A stretch of DNA of 64,000 nucleotides from Luteimicrobium album (GTDB taxonomy: Bacteria; Actinomycetota; Actinomycetes; Actinomycetales; Cellulomonadaceae). This document shows positions 23,177 to 32,543 of the stretch, in pieces. The notes beneath the pieces were generated by a model that saw only the letters and a list, made by a program, of their open reading frames with translations, was not told where the DNA came from and ran no database searches. Each line of letters begins with the position of its first letter. Positions within the stretch are counted from its first letter, which is position 1. The DNA is taken from NCBI RefSeq assembly GCF_030161555.1, contig NZ_BSUK01000001.1, positions 2,666,001 to 2,730,000 of the forward strand, read 5' to 3'. Both the position numbers and the translations under genes were made by a program.

Positions 23177-24961
23177 CTACTGAGCGCTCAGACGGAGCGC
23201 GGTGGAGCGTTCGTCGGCTCGCGCTGCGAGCCGGGAGACCGCGTCCTGGAACCGTGCCTGAGCCGGTGTCGTGGGGTCGCCCAAGACCTCGCGCCGCAGC
23301 GTCCCGCGGACCTGGGCGAGGTCGTCGTCCGCCGCGCCGGTGACGACGGCGAGCAGGCGGGTGAGCCCCGAGCCGTCCGGCCCGAGCAGGATGCCGGCGC
23401 GTGCGGCGGGGAACTGTCGGAGGAACTCGGCGGCACCGACGCCACGCGGGTTCGTCACGGCGTAGGGGCGCCCGGTCGCGAGGAAGTCCGATAGCACGCT
23501 CGAGACGTCCGTGACGAGCGCGTCGGCCTCGCGGAAGCAGTCGTAGAGGGGTCGCTGGTCGGGCGTGACGACCTCGTGCACCGGGCGGCCTTCCGCTGCG
23601 CGCCGGGCCGAGTCTTGACGGAGGAGTCTCGCGACCTCGCGGTCGGCGTGCCTGACCGCCGTGGAGCGGCGACCCGTGAACGGGTGCGGTCGGTACACGA
23701 CGCGGATGTCGTCGCGGGAGAGCGCCTCGCGCACGAGGGCCAGCCCGATGCCGGGCTGCGACGCGTGGTCCTGGCTGAGGTCCCAGCCCTCCCACGTCGG
23801 CGCATAGAGCAGCGTCGGCTCGTCGCCCGTCGCGGCGGGAGTCGAACGAGCCAGCGCCAGCTCGTCGAGCCGGGGACGACCGACCTCGACGATGTCGTCG
23901 TCTCGGACGCCCACGCGCGCCGCGTGGTACCGGGCTCGGCCGGCCGGCCCCGCGACCCAGATCTCGTCGTAGACGCGGCTGTACGGGTTGTACGACGCGT
24001 TCTTGTCGGAGTCGCCGTGACCGATGAAGGCGGAGAGCACGTGGGGCAACCGGAGGACGTGGATGTTGTTGGCGACGTTCGCGGGGAACAGCGCCACGCG
24101 GGCGGTCGGAAGCCGCAGGGACATGACGTCCTGCGCGTCGGGTACACAGACGACGGGAAGGCCCGTCGGTGCGAGCGTGTCGAAGACCGCGCGGTCACGC
24201 AGCAGGACGAGAGCACGCTGGTCGAGCCGCTCGAGCGTCGGGAACCACATCTCCGCCTGGTAGGTGGCGGTGGCGTCGCCGGAGAAGACGAGCACGACCG
24301 TGGGTGCGTGGGCGTCGATCGCGTCTGCGATCTCCGCAAGACGGTGCCGGCGTGCCCCCTCGCCCGACGCGCGGACGGCTCGCGCGAGACCGGTGACAAG
24401 GACGAGTCCCGTGGCGACGCCCGCGAGGGCGAGCACCGTGACGACGGAGCCGGACGCGCCGCACGGGACCGGCAGGAGGACGGCGAGCTCGGCGACCGCC
24501 GACCACAGGACGGTGGCGTGCGCTCTCCGGCGCGATCTCGATGGGCCGCCGACACCGGACAGGTTGCGGGCGACGGGGGTGCGGGCCGCGGCGAGGTCCA
24601 GGGACCATCGGGCGGCCTCCGCGACGACGCCGAGCGCGACCAGGGTGAAGGCGGCCAGCGCGACGACCACCGTCGTCCACCGAGGGACGGTGAGAGCGGC
24701 GAAGAGGACGACCGGCACCGACCGTGCGAGGCGTCGGGTCGGCATCCCGGCCGAGATCCGAGACAGGGGCCGGTCGACCGTCCGGGCGCCGAGGCGGACT
24801 GCCACACCGGCCCCGACGCCGACGACGGTCGCGACGGCGACGAGCGGGCCGTTCTCTGCCAGCGCGGCACCGAGTGCGACGGCCGCGGCGGCGACGAGGA
24901 CCGCGAGCAGGGCCAGCTCGCTGGCGCGCGGCCGGACGAGACCGACCAGCCGAGCCGTCAC
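23177..24961 (-). CDS. CDP-glycerol glycerophosphotransferase with N-terminal membrane domain
   Basis: A 594-residue protein with hydrophobic segments over residues 15-215 followed by a PF04464 domain: GHGDSDK near residue 314, YAPTWEGWDLS, YRPHPF and TDVSSVLSDFL. The GTG start overlaps the stop of the secreted PLD-like gene by four bases, so the two are almost certainly co-transcribed and translationally coupled. The design is the same as at 5590 and 27277. It would transfer polyol phosphate at the membrane. The 3' end is one base from the convergent CDF gene. Confidence 0.88.
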   Translation of the reverse strand: MTARLVGLVRPRASELALLAVLVAAAAVALGAALAENGPLVAVATVVGVGAGVAVRLGARTVDRPLSRISAGMPTRRLARSVPVVLFAALTVPRWTTVVVALAAFTLVALGVVAEAARWSLDLAAARTPVARNLSGVGGPSRSRRRAHATVLWSAVAELAVLLPVPCGASGSVVTVLALAGVATGLVLVTGLARAVRASGEGARRHRLAEIADAIDAHAPTVVLVFSGDATATYQAEMWFPTLERLDQRALVLLRDRAVFDTLAPTGLPVVCVPDAQDVMSLRLPTARVALFPANVANNIHVLRLPHVLSAFIGHGDSDKNASYNPYSRVYDEIWVAGPAGRARYHAARVGVRDDDIVEVGRPRLDELALARSTPAATGDEPTLLYAPTWEGWDLSQDHASQPGIGLALVREALSRDDIRVVYRPHPFTGRRSTAVRHADREVARLLRQDSARRAAEGRPVHEVVTPDQRPLYDCFREADALVTDVSSVLSDFLATGRPYAVTNPRGVGAAEFLRQFPAARAGILLGPDGSGLTRLLAVVTGAADDDLAQVRGTLRREVLGDPTTPAQARFQDAVSRLAARADERSTALRLSAQ

Positions 24962-27155
24962 GGCGCGATCGTCCCGCACTTCTGCACGTGCTTCCGGATC
25001 GTGTTCCACTGCGAGACGTACTTGGACGCCAGCGTCTTGATCTGACCGGCGCGGGTCGAGGTCGCGGTGTCCGTGGCGAGCGTGAAGACGGTCTCGTCGT
25101 TCTTCACGAGCCCCGACGACGTCCAGTTCTGGGAGCCGTCGACGATGACGGTCTGCCCGCTCTTGCCGCCGCGCGTGACACCTTGGAGGACCGTGAACTT
25201 GATGTGCATGAGGCGGACGCACTGAGGTGTGACACCTGCGTAGTTGGTGAAGGCATCGATCGACTGCTGGGGGTGGGCGTTGAGCTGCCCTGACCGACGA
25301 GCAGCTTGACGTCGCACCCTTCCTTGCGGAGTCGGCCGAGCTCGGTTCCGATCTTCTTGGCGCGGTGCGGCGTCGTCAGGTACATGCCGACCCGAATCGT
25401 GCCGCCCGGGCGGCACGTGATGGCGCGCAGGTCCTTGACCATGTCGTCGGTGCCGGTGACCGAGGGGAAGAACTGGTAGCTCGCGCCGCTGCCGCCGGAG
25501 GCGGTGAGCACCGGGTCGCCGGCGATGCCCCAGTTGCCGGCCGACGACTTCACCCAGGAGCGGCTGCCGACCGTCTTGATGCTGGAGCACTGGCCCGCCC
25601 CGCACGTCCGCATGCGGTCGAACTTCTGGACCTGGTCGCGGTACATGGTGGCGTCGTCGTAGAACATCGTGGCCGACTGCCAGTACTCGTTGAGCTGACG
25701 GTTCGACCAGTTGGCCGAGCCCAGCACGACGACAGGGTCGGTCCTCGACTTCCAGCGCATGTCGCTGATGGCGAGGAGCTTGTCGTGCTCGTGCGCGCCG
25801 ACCTTGCCCGTGTTGGTGCAGCCCTGGTCGCAGGTGGTGACCGAAGCGAAGGAGCGGACGGCGTTCGCGACGCTGACGGGGGTTCCGCCGTGCGTCGTTT
25901 CCAGGATGAAGCGGACCTTCACGCCGAGCTCGGCGTGCACGTACCGCAGGGCGTCGAGGATGCGCTTCGCCTGGCTGTCCTGGTCGCGGAGGATGTAGAG
26001 CGAGACGGAGACGGTGGCCTTCGGCGCGGTCGCGCAGATGACGCGCGCGAGGTTCGTCGAGACGCCGCTACCGTTGAGGTGAGCGCTGTCGGTGAAGAAG
26101 ACGGACAGCGCCGACGGGGTCGAGGCGGCGGTGCAGCTCGCGTGCTTGAGCGTCCGCTGCGCGGAGACGCCTTGGACGGTCTTCTTGGTCTCGGGCGCGA
26201 CGACGCGGAAGGTGTGGTTGCCGGCCTTCTCGGTGACGCTGAACGCGTAGGCACGTGCCGTGCTCGTCGTCCGGTTCGAGGTGACGTTCTTCCAGGTGGA
26301 CCCGTGCTTCTCCTGCAGGACGACCTTGGCCTTCTTGCCGACGCGGGTCGCGGTGCCCTTGATGCTCGTCTTCTGACCCTTGAGGAACGTGGTCCGCGAG
26401 AGGGACGAGCTGATCGAGACGGCGTTGCCCTTGGTCGTCTTCCAGGTCGCCGAGGTGGCGGCCGGTGCGTGGCTCTTCTTGACGGTGACGACGCGCAGCG
26501 TCAGGGACGAGCTTGTCTTCGGTGTCGTCCAGGCCAGCGTGAAGGGGCTGTTGGCCTTCTTCGTGGTGACGGTCTTGACCGTGGTCCAGCGGGACCCGAC
26601 CTTGCGCTGGAGGCGCAGCTTCGTCGTGGCGGGGGTGCGGACCGCGGTTCCCGTGACGGTGATCTTCTTGCCCGCGAGGAACTTCTTCGGGGCGGACGTG
26701 AGTGAGAGGGCGGGCTTCTTCCACTGCAGCACCACGGTCTTCGAGGTGGCCTTGCGCGTCTTGCTGCCGACGTTCGTGCTGACGACGACGCGGTACGCGA
26801 CGGCGGCCGACGGCGGCACCAGCCGGAACGTCGTCGAGGTGGTCTTCGCAGCGATGGTCCGCGTCGAGCGCGTCTTCCATGGCGTGCCCGTCGCGTGGGC
26901 CTGCAGCACGACCTTTTTGGACTTCGCGGTCGCGTTGCTCTTCGCGGTCAGGGTCATGCTGGTTCCTGTGCCGAACGTCCGGGCAGAGGCCGTGAGCGAT
27001 GCCTTCGGCGCGGGCGCGACTGCGGCCTCGGCGGACGAGACGTCGCCGACGGGAAGGACGTCGCCGAGGCCGGCGGTCGTGAGACCGAGGGCGACGAGTG
27101 TTGCCGCGACGATCGAGACGAGTCGGCGCGCACGGGCATGACGGGTAGAACTCAC
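24958..27155 (-). CDS. secreted phospholipase D-like protein with Ig-like repeats (frameshifted)
   Basis: The protein of about 732 residues begins with a Sec signal peptide (RRLVSIVAATLVALGLTTAG). Residues 40-330 hold three or so Lys/Thr-rich beta-sandwich repeats (KKFLAGKKITVTGTA and FLKGQKTSIKGTATR type). The C-terminal 380 residues carry two PLD motifs: HDKLLAISD with GSANWS (near residue 455) and HIKFTV with DGSQNWTSS (near residue 650). A missing G near 25289 breaks the frame between them; the join reads LLVGQGQLNAHPQQS. AGGGGGA sits six bases before GTG 27155. PLD-superfamily enzymes cleave or transfer phosphodiesters, so action on a teichoic acid or phospholipid outside the cell is plausible. 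It is coupled to the GPT at 23177. Confidence 0.83.
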
Positions 27156-27216
27156 GTGCTTCCCCCTGCAAGGACGGATCACCGCGCGCAGGGGACGTTC
27201 CGAGCACGTATGCCGA

Positions 27217-27222
27217 AGTATA
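27217..27222 (-). promoter_or_regulatory. possible -10 box for the PLD-like gene
   Basis: On the minus strand a TATACT hexamer, a near-consensus sigma-A -10 box, lies 62 bases upstream of the GTG start of the PLD-like gene, in a locally AT-richer stretch. No convincing -35 hexamer is found at the right distance. Confidence 0.25.
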
Positions 27223-27276
27223 GGTGACGTTCGGTCGCCTCAGGCGCGTCTCAGCGGGGGCGCTCGATGCGCGCCG

Positions 27277-28977
27277 TCAGACGTACGCGCGGGCCTCGTC
27301 GAGAAAGCGCTGGGCGTAGCCCTCCGCGGGGATGTCGCCGAGGTAGTACGTCTTGAGGCTGCGCCGTTCGTCGCGCATAGGGTCCGCGCCGAGCATGGCG
27401 TCGAGGACGCCGTCGAGCCCGCGGAGCGTGCCGGCGTGCGCATCGATGACGTAGGACGCCTTGGCGAGCGGGAACTCGTCGGGGAACCGGTCGACATCGG
27501 CGGAGACGGCGACCATCGCGAGCGGCTTCTCCGAGTACAGGAAGTCGGCGACGACGCTCGAGACGTCCGAGACCATCGCGTCGGACCGGTTGAAGCAGTC
27601 CGTGACGGACATGGTCTGCTCCGCCTCGGTCCCGAACATGTGGCGCCCGCGCCCGGCCGTGTTCTCGGCGTCCAGGAGCTCGATGATCCGAGCGCAGGCG
27701 TTCCGGAACTGCGGCGTGCGGCGTGCGTACGGGTGCGGACGGAAAGCGACGTCGCAGCCGCGGGCGACGAGGGCCCGCACGAGCTCGACGCCGACACCGA
27801 GCGAGGAGTAGGCCGAGTCGACGTTGAAGCCGGCCCACGTCGGCGCGTACAGGACGGTCGGGCGCTCGACGTCAGCGATGGGGCTCTTTGCAATCTCGAC
27901 GTCCTCGACCTGGGGGCGGCCGACGATCGTGAACAGGTCGGGGGAGACGTGCACACCGTTGGCAGCGAACCGGTCGATCGCGGCCTGCCCGGCCACGAAG
28001 TCCTTGTCGAACATCCGGAAGACCGGGTTGAAGCTGGGGGCCTTGTCGGAGTCGCCGTGGTTGAGCTGGATGTGCGTGAGCTCGGGGTAGCGGACCATGT
28101 GCGAGTTGCGGGGCGCGTTGTTGACGTAGAAGACGGTCTTGAGGCTCGGGACGATCGCGTCGTCGAGGTCCTCGGGGCTGCTCCTCAGGACGACCGGGGC
28201 CTGGGTCAGCGCTGCGGCTTCGCGCAGGTTGACGCCGGTGCGGACGACGACGACGAAGGGCTTCCCGAGGCGTTCGAGGTAAGGGAGCCACATGCCCACC
28301 TGGTACGCGGTGCCCGCTGCCGCCTGCCAGTGCAGGGCGAACGTCGGTGCGTGCGCTGCGAGGACGTCCGGGAGGCGGTGCTCCGTCCGCCGCCGTGCGA
28401 CGAAGCGACGGAGGGCGTCGCCTGTAGCCACGACGAGGAGCAGCGCTGCCGCCACACTGAGCACGAGGGGGACGACAGCGGACAGCCCGGCAGCGGCAGT
28501 GACGCACAGGGCGACGACCGCGACCGTGTCCGCGAGGAAAGTGAAGCCGTAGCCGAACATCGGGTCCGGCGTGGTGGCGGCGCCGGGGAGGTTGGCAGCG
28601 ATGGGGTTCCCACGGCCCGCGAGACGTCGCAGGACGGGCTCGCACAGTACGACGGCGACGACCAAGGACGTCGCGACGACAAGGACGCTTTCGACGCCGG
28701 TGCGGCTGCTCATGACGAGCGCAGAGGCAGCGGCGGCAAGACGGGCCACGACGAAGTCGCCGAGCCCCTGGCGGCCCCGAAGGACCTGGCCGCGCCGGGT
28801 CCACTCAAGGAGCACGAGGGCCACGGCCGTGAGGCACCAGAGCACCACGACGGGTGCCGTGGGCGCACCGGCGACCGAGCACACGAGTGCCGCGGAGGCG
28901 AGGAGGTTGAGCACGAGCCCGGTGGCGCCGAGCTGCTGCGCGAAGGCCAGCGCGACGCGGAGACGGCCGGTATTCAC
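27277..28977 (-). CDS. CDP-glycerol glycerophosphotransferase with N-terminal membrane domain
   Basis: A 566-residue protein with five or so hydrophobic segments in residues 10-190, then a PF04464 domain: HGDSDK near residue 306, YAPTWAGFNVD, FRPHPY and SDVSSVVADFLYSEKP. It is close in plan to the protein at 5590 (shared VNN, HGDSDKAPSFNP-type and FLYSEKP-type segments). The GTG start overlaps the stop of the fused cytidylyltransferase/SDR gene by four bases. So here too a CDP-polyol synthesis step and a membrane GPT are produced from one message. Confidence 0.88.
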   Translation of the reverse strand: MNTGRLRVALAFAQQLGATGLVLNLLASAALVCSVAGAPTAPVVVLWCLTAVALVLLEWTRRGQVLRGRQGLGDFVVARLAAAASALVMSSRTGVESVLVVATSLVVAVVLCEPVLRRLAGRGNPIAANLPGAATTPDPMFGYGFTFLADTVAVVALCVTAAAGLSAVVPLVLSVAAALLLVVATGDALRRFVARRRTEHRLPDVLAAHAPTFALHWQAAAGTAYQVGMWLPYLERLGKPFVVVVRTGVNLREAAALTQAPVVLRSSPEDLDDAIVPSLKTVFYVNNAPRNSHMVRYPELTHIQLNHGDSDKAPSFNPVFRMFDKDFVAGQAAIDRFAANGVHVSPDLFTIVGRPQVEDVEIAKSPIADVERPTVLYAPTWAGFNVDSAYSSLGVGVELVRALVARGCDVAFRPHPYARRTPQFRNACARIIELLDAENTAGRGRHMFGTEAEQTMSVTDCFNRSDAMVSDVSSVVADFLYSEKPLAMVAVSADVDRFPDEFPLAKASYVIDAHAGTLRGLDGVLDAMLGADPMRDERRSLKTYYLGDIPAEGYAQRFLDEARAYV

Positions 28978-30415
28978 GAGCGCGGCTGCTCCAGCTCTCG
29001 CTCGGTCTCCTCGAGCACGCTCGCGATCGCGTCGCCCTCGGTGGCCGCGCTCTGGTCGCGGCGGATGTCGACGACGAGACCCGTCACGTCCGACGTGATG
29101 GTCTCGAGCGACGCCACGGCGACCTCCTCCGCGCTGAGCAGCGTTCCCGCGGGCTCCTGGCCGAACGCGTTGAGGCGCATCCGGGTCTCGGTGCGCTCGG
29201 GGTTCACGACGTTGACCTTGATGCCCTCGGACGCCCACTCCTCGGAGAGCGCCTGGGTGAGGTTGACGACTGCGGCCTTGCTCGACGAGTAGAGCGCATA
29301 GTTCTGACGGCCACGTGTGTAGGACGACGACGTGAAGAACAGGAGATGTCCGTGCGACCGCGCCAGGTAGTCGTGGGCGGCGCGCGCCACGTGAACAGCG
29401 GCGAGGTAGTTGACGCCGATGGTCTCGGTGATCTGCTCGGTCGTGGTCTCGCGGAGCGGTCCGACCCGGAGCACGCCCGCTGTCAGGACGACCGCATCGA
29501 TCGTGCCGTGCTCCTTCTCGACCGCGGCCAGCGCGGCCTCGATGGCGTCGGCGTTCTCGACGTGCAGGCCGGTGGTGGACCGCCCGTGAGCGACGACGTT
29601 CGCGCCGGCGTTCTGCGCGATCTGGGCCATCTCCGCGCCGATGCCGTAGGAGCCGCCGAGGACGACGATGGTCTTGCCCTCGAGCGCCTCTGCGAGCTGC
29701 GCCGACGTGCGCCGCGGAGCGGTGTGCGACGCGAGCTGGAAGAGCTTGTCGGCGATGAACAGGTCGACCGGGTGCGTGACCTTGATGTTGTGCTCGGCGC
29801 CCGTGATGCACTTGATCTGCACGTCGGGCCGGTACTTGAGGACGACGCCGCAGTCGTCGGTCGCACTGAAGTAGGGGTCGTCCATCGCCTTCGCGTAGGC
29901 GTCGCGGAGCACCGACAGGCGGAAGGCCTGCGGGGTCTGGCCGCGGCGGAGCCACGCGCGGTTCGGAATGGCGGTGATGATCTCGTCCTCGTCGACGGTC
30001 ACGATCGTGTCGGCAGACGGGATGACGACGTCGACAGCGCCGTAGTTGTCGAGCGCCCGGACGCAGTCGGTGATGATGCGCGCGTCGAGGAGGGGGCGGA
30101 CCGCGTCGTGCAGGACGACCTTCGACTCCTCGGTCCCGAGCGCCTCCAGGACCTTGCGGGTGGTCTCGTTGCGGGTGGAGCCGCCCTCGAGGATGCGCAT
30201 GACCTTGGGGTAGCGGTCGCCCAGCAGCGTCGCGACCTGCTCCGACCAGCCGGGCGTGATCATGACGATGAGCTCGTCGATCTCGGGTGAGGCGCCTAGT
30301 GTCTCGACCGTGTGCTCGAGGATCGTCTTCCCGGCGATTTTCACCATCTGCTTCGGAACACTGAGTCCCAGGCGCGCGCCGACGCCCCCGCTAGGACCAC
30401 ACCGTACGTTCGCAC
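28974..30415 (-). CDS. fused IspD-like cytidylyltransferase and SDR reductase, Bcs1-like (frameshifted near start)
   Basis: An N-terminal IspD-like domain (residues 1-235: GARLGLSVPKQMVKIAG, LHDAVRPLLD, RRGQTPQAFR, IKVTHPVDLFIA) is fused to an SDR domain (VVLGGSYGIGAEMA, YSSSKAAVVNL). This order matches Haemophilus Bcs1, a ribulose 5-phosphate reductase and CDP-ribitol pyrophosphorylase. The true N-terminus, RTYGVVLAGG, is in another frame; one C missing from the + strand C5 run at 30385-30389 explains this. I therefore start at GTG 30415, which has GGGAG upstream on the coding strand. It is followed by the membrane GPT at 27277 with a four-base overlap. By inference it makes CDP-ribitol or a related CDP-polyol. 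Confidence 0.87.
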
Positions 30416-30497
30416 TCTGGACTCCCGACGACTTGACGCGCACTCATGCCGAGACGCCCGCCTCGCACTCGGCGGGCCCCCTTTGGACGGGCACAGG

Positions 30498-30525
30498 TTA
30501 ACAGGGAGTGACTGACCGGTATCCT
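30498..30525 (+). promoter_or_regulatory. sigma-A-like promoter
   Basis: TTAACA and TATCCT are separated by 16 bases, a close match to housekeeping consensus, in the 226-bp divergent region between the fused cytidylyltransferase gene and the GT2 gene. The GT2 start is about 115 bases downstream. It is the best promoter candidate in the window by eye. Confidence 0.4.
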
Positions 30526-30641
30526 CTACGCCGAAGGGATCAGAGGCTCGCTGTGCGTTGCATGACCGCGGCCGAGAGACGTGCGATCCGGGCGACGTGT
30601 TCCGTCGCCCGTACCCCTGCGCGGGATATGGAGTAGTCACA

Positions 30642-32543
30642 GTGAGCACTGGTGTGCATCGCGCGATGCGCGCGCCACGTCGTTTGACGCGGGCAGTACG
30701 TGCGCGCATCGCTCGCCGTCAGACCGAACGGCAAGCCTGGCAGCGCAAGGTCAGCGTGATCGTGCCCGTGTACAACGTCGAGCGGTATCTCGACGAGTGC
30801 CTCTCGAGCATCCGGACGCAGTCGTTCCGCTACCTCGAGATCGTCGTCGTCGACGATGGCTCGACCGACGACTCGCGGGCCGTGGCGGCACGCCATGCAC
30901 GTGCCGACCGTCGCATCAAGGTCATCAGACAGGCGAACGGCGGCCTCGGCGCGGCTCGGAACACGGGGATCGAGCACTCCACCGGCGCGTTTCTGGTGTT
31001 CGTCGACTCTGACGACCGACTTCCCCGGGACGCGATCCGCCACCTGTCCCAAGCTCTCGAAAAGCACGAGGCGGACATCGCGGTCGGGTACCCGCAACGC
31101 TTCAATGCTACGAGGTCCTGGATCCCGCAGTGGGTCGGAGAGGCGCATGCCGAGCTAGTCGCGGTCGACCGCGTCGACGAGCACCTCCCTTTGCTCCGCA
31201 ACAACTACACGTGGGGGAAGATCTACTCCCGAACCTTCTGGGATGCCGGGGGCTACCGGTTCCGTGAGGGCGTCGCGTACGAGGACCAGCCCGTCGTCAC
31301 GGAGATGATGCTGCGGGCACGGCGGGTCGTCTCGCTCGACGTCTGCGTCTACGACTACCGGGCGCGAGACGACAACTCGTCCATCAGCCAGCAGACCCAC
31401 ACGCTCAAGGACCTGCGCGATCGCATCGCGGCCTGGACTCTGACGGCCGAGAAACTCGAGGAGCTCTCTGTCGATGACGTGGTGGTCCGGGCGTGGCTCC
31501 TCACGGTCTACGCGACGCACGTGCACTGGTACCTGAACAGCCCGTCCGTGGCCGATCCCGAGTACTGGTCTCTTCTGCGGGAGACTCTGCTCGAGCTCGA
31601 CTCCCGTGGTGGCCTCGCAGTCGAGGGCGATGTGCCGCCTGCGCGCCGTCTTGCGCTCGAACTGCTTCGTCGGGATGAGCAGGACGAACTCCTCAACGCC
31701 CGCTCAGCAGGGCTCTACGAGGCCAAGGCCGATTCGTATGACCTGCGGGGAAGCACGGCCGTGTGGCGCACGCGGTATCCCGAGGGGCATCCGTTCCACC
31801 TGCCTGCTGAGGCGCGGAGTTGGCCGGTAGACCGACTCCTCGTGCGGCACCAGGTACGTCAGCTGCGCCATCTCGCCGACACCGACGAGCTGGAGGTCGC
31901 CGGGTTCGCGTACCTCCAGGGTGTCGACTACCGACAGAACGGGCAGGTGGTCCACCTCGTGGTGACCGGCCCGGACGGGTCGGAGACTCGGATCGTCGCG
32001 TGTGAGTCCGACGACCCGGACCTGGTGCCGTCCTCCGGTTCGTGGGACGCGGCCGCACCGGCGGTGGGGTTTCGAGCGGCGGTGCCGCTCTCGGACGTCG
32101 CAGGGCTCGTCACGGGCCCCAAGGGCGCCGTGTCGCTGGACCTGGAGCTGCAGACCGATGGTGGTTCCTTGCGACGCGTACGCGTCACCGAGGTGAACCG
32201 CTGGGGCTCGCCGGACCAGCTCGGGCCGATGCTGAGCGCAGGCGGCGCCAAGATCGCGATTGCGCCTCGCGCGACGGCTGCGGATCCGCTGGTGCTGAGC
32301 GTCTCGCGGCCCGCGCAGCGCGCGTCGAACGTCCTTCGGGTCGAGCGGCGGCTCGAGTTCGACGTCACGAGCACGCAGGGGAGGACTCCCGTGGCCGTGG
32401 TCGCGCGTCGCGAGCACGGGAACGAGACGGTCGACGCGGTGCTGGCGCCCAATGACGACGGGACGCTGCACGTGGTCCTGGAGTTCCCGACCCCAGAGGG
32501 TGCGCAGGTCGTGCGGCAGGCCCCTGGCTCGTCCGGGCCGTGA
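30642..32543 (+). CDS. family 2 glycosyltransferase with long C-terminal region
   Basis: A 633-residue protein. The GT2 domain spans about residues 40-260 with VSVIVPVYNVERYLDECLSS, VVVDDGSTDDSR and FVDSDDRLP. The C-terminal 370 residues are helical, then beta-rich, and resemble the middle of the bifunctional protein at 12804. GTG 30642 has GGAG eight bases upstream. The stop overlaps the following glycerophosphotransferase start by four bases. The pair therefore looks like a split version of the GT2-GPT fusion at 12804, although an undetected frameshift joining the two cannot be excluded. Confidence 0.87.
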   Translation: MSTGVHRAMRAPRRLTRAVRARIARRQTERQAWQRKVSVIVPVYNVERYLDECLSSIRTQSFRYLEIVVVDDGSTDDSRAVAARHARADRRIKVIRQANGGLGAARNTGIEHSTGAFLVFVDSDDRLPRDAIRHLSQALEKHEADIAVGYPQRFNATRSWIPQWVGEAHAELVAVDRVDEHLPLLRNNYTWGKIYSRTFWDAGGYRFREGVAYEDQPVVTEMMLRARRVVSLDVCVYDYRARDDNSSISQQTHTLKDLRDRIAAWTLTAEKLEELSVDDVVVRAWLLTVYATHVHWYLNSPSVADPEYWSLLRETLLELDSRGGLAVEGDVPPARRLALELLRRDEQDELLNARSAGLYEAKADSYDLRGSTAVWRTRYPEGHPFHLPAEARSWPVDRLLVRHQVRQLRHLADTDELEVAGFAYLQGVDYRQNGQVVHLVVTGPDGSETRIVACESDDPDLVPSSGSWDAAAPAVGFRAAVPLSDVAGLVTGPKGAVSLDLELQTDGGSLRRVRVTEVNRWGSPDQLGPMLSAGGAKIAIAPRATAADPLVLSVSRPAQRASNVLRVERRLEFDVTSTQGRTPVAVVARREHGNETVDAVLAPNDDGTLHVVLEFPTPEGAQVVRQAPGSSGP

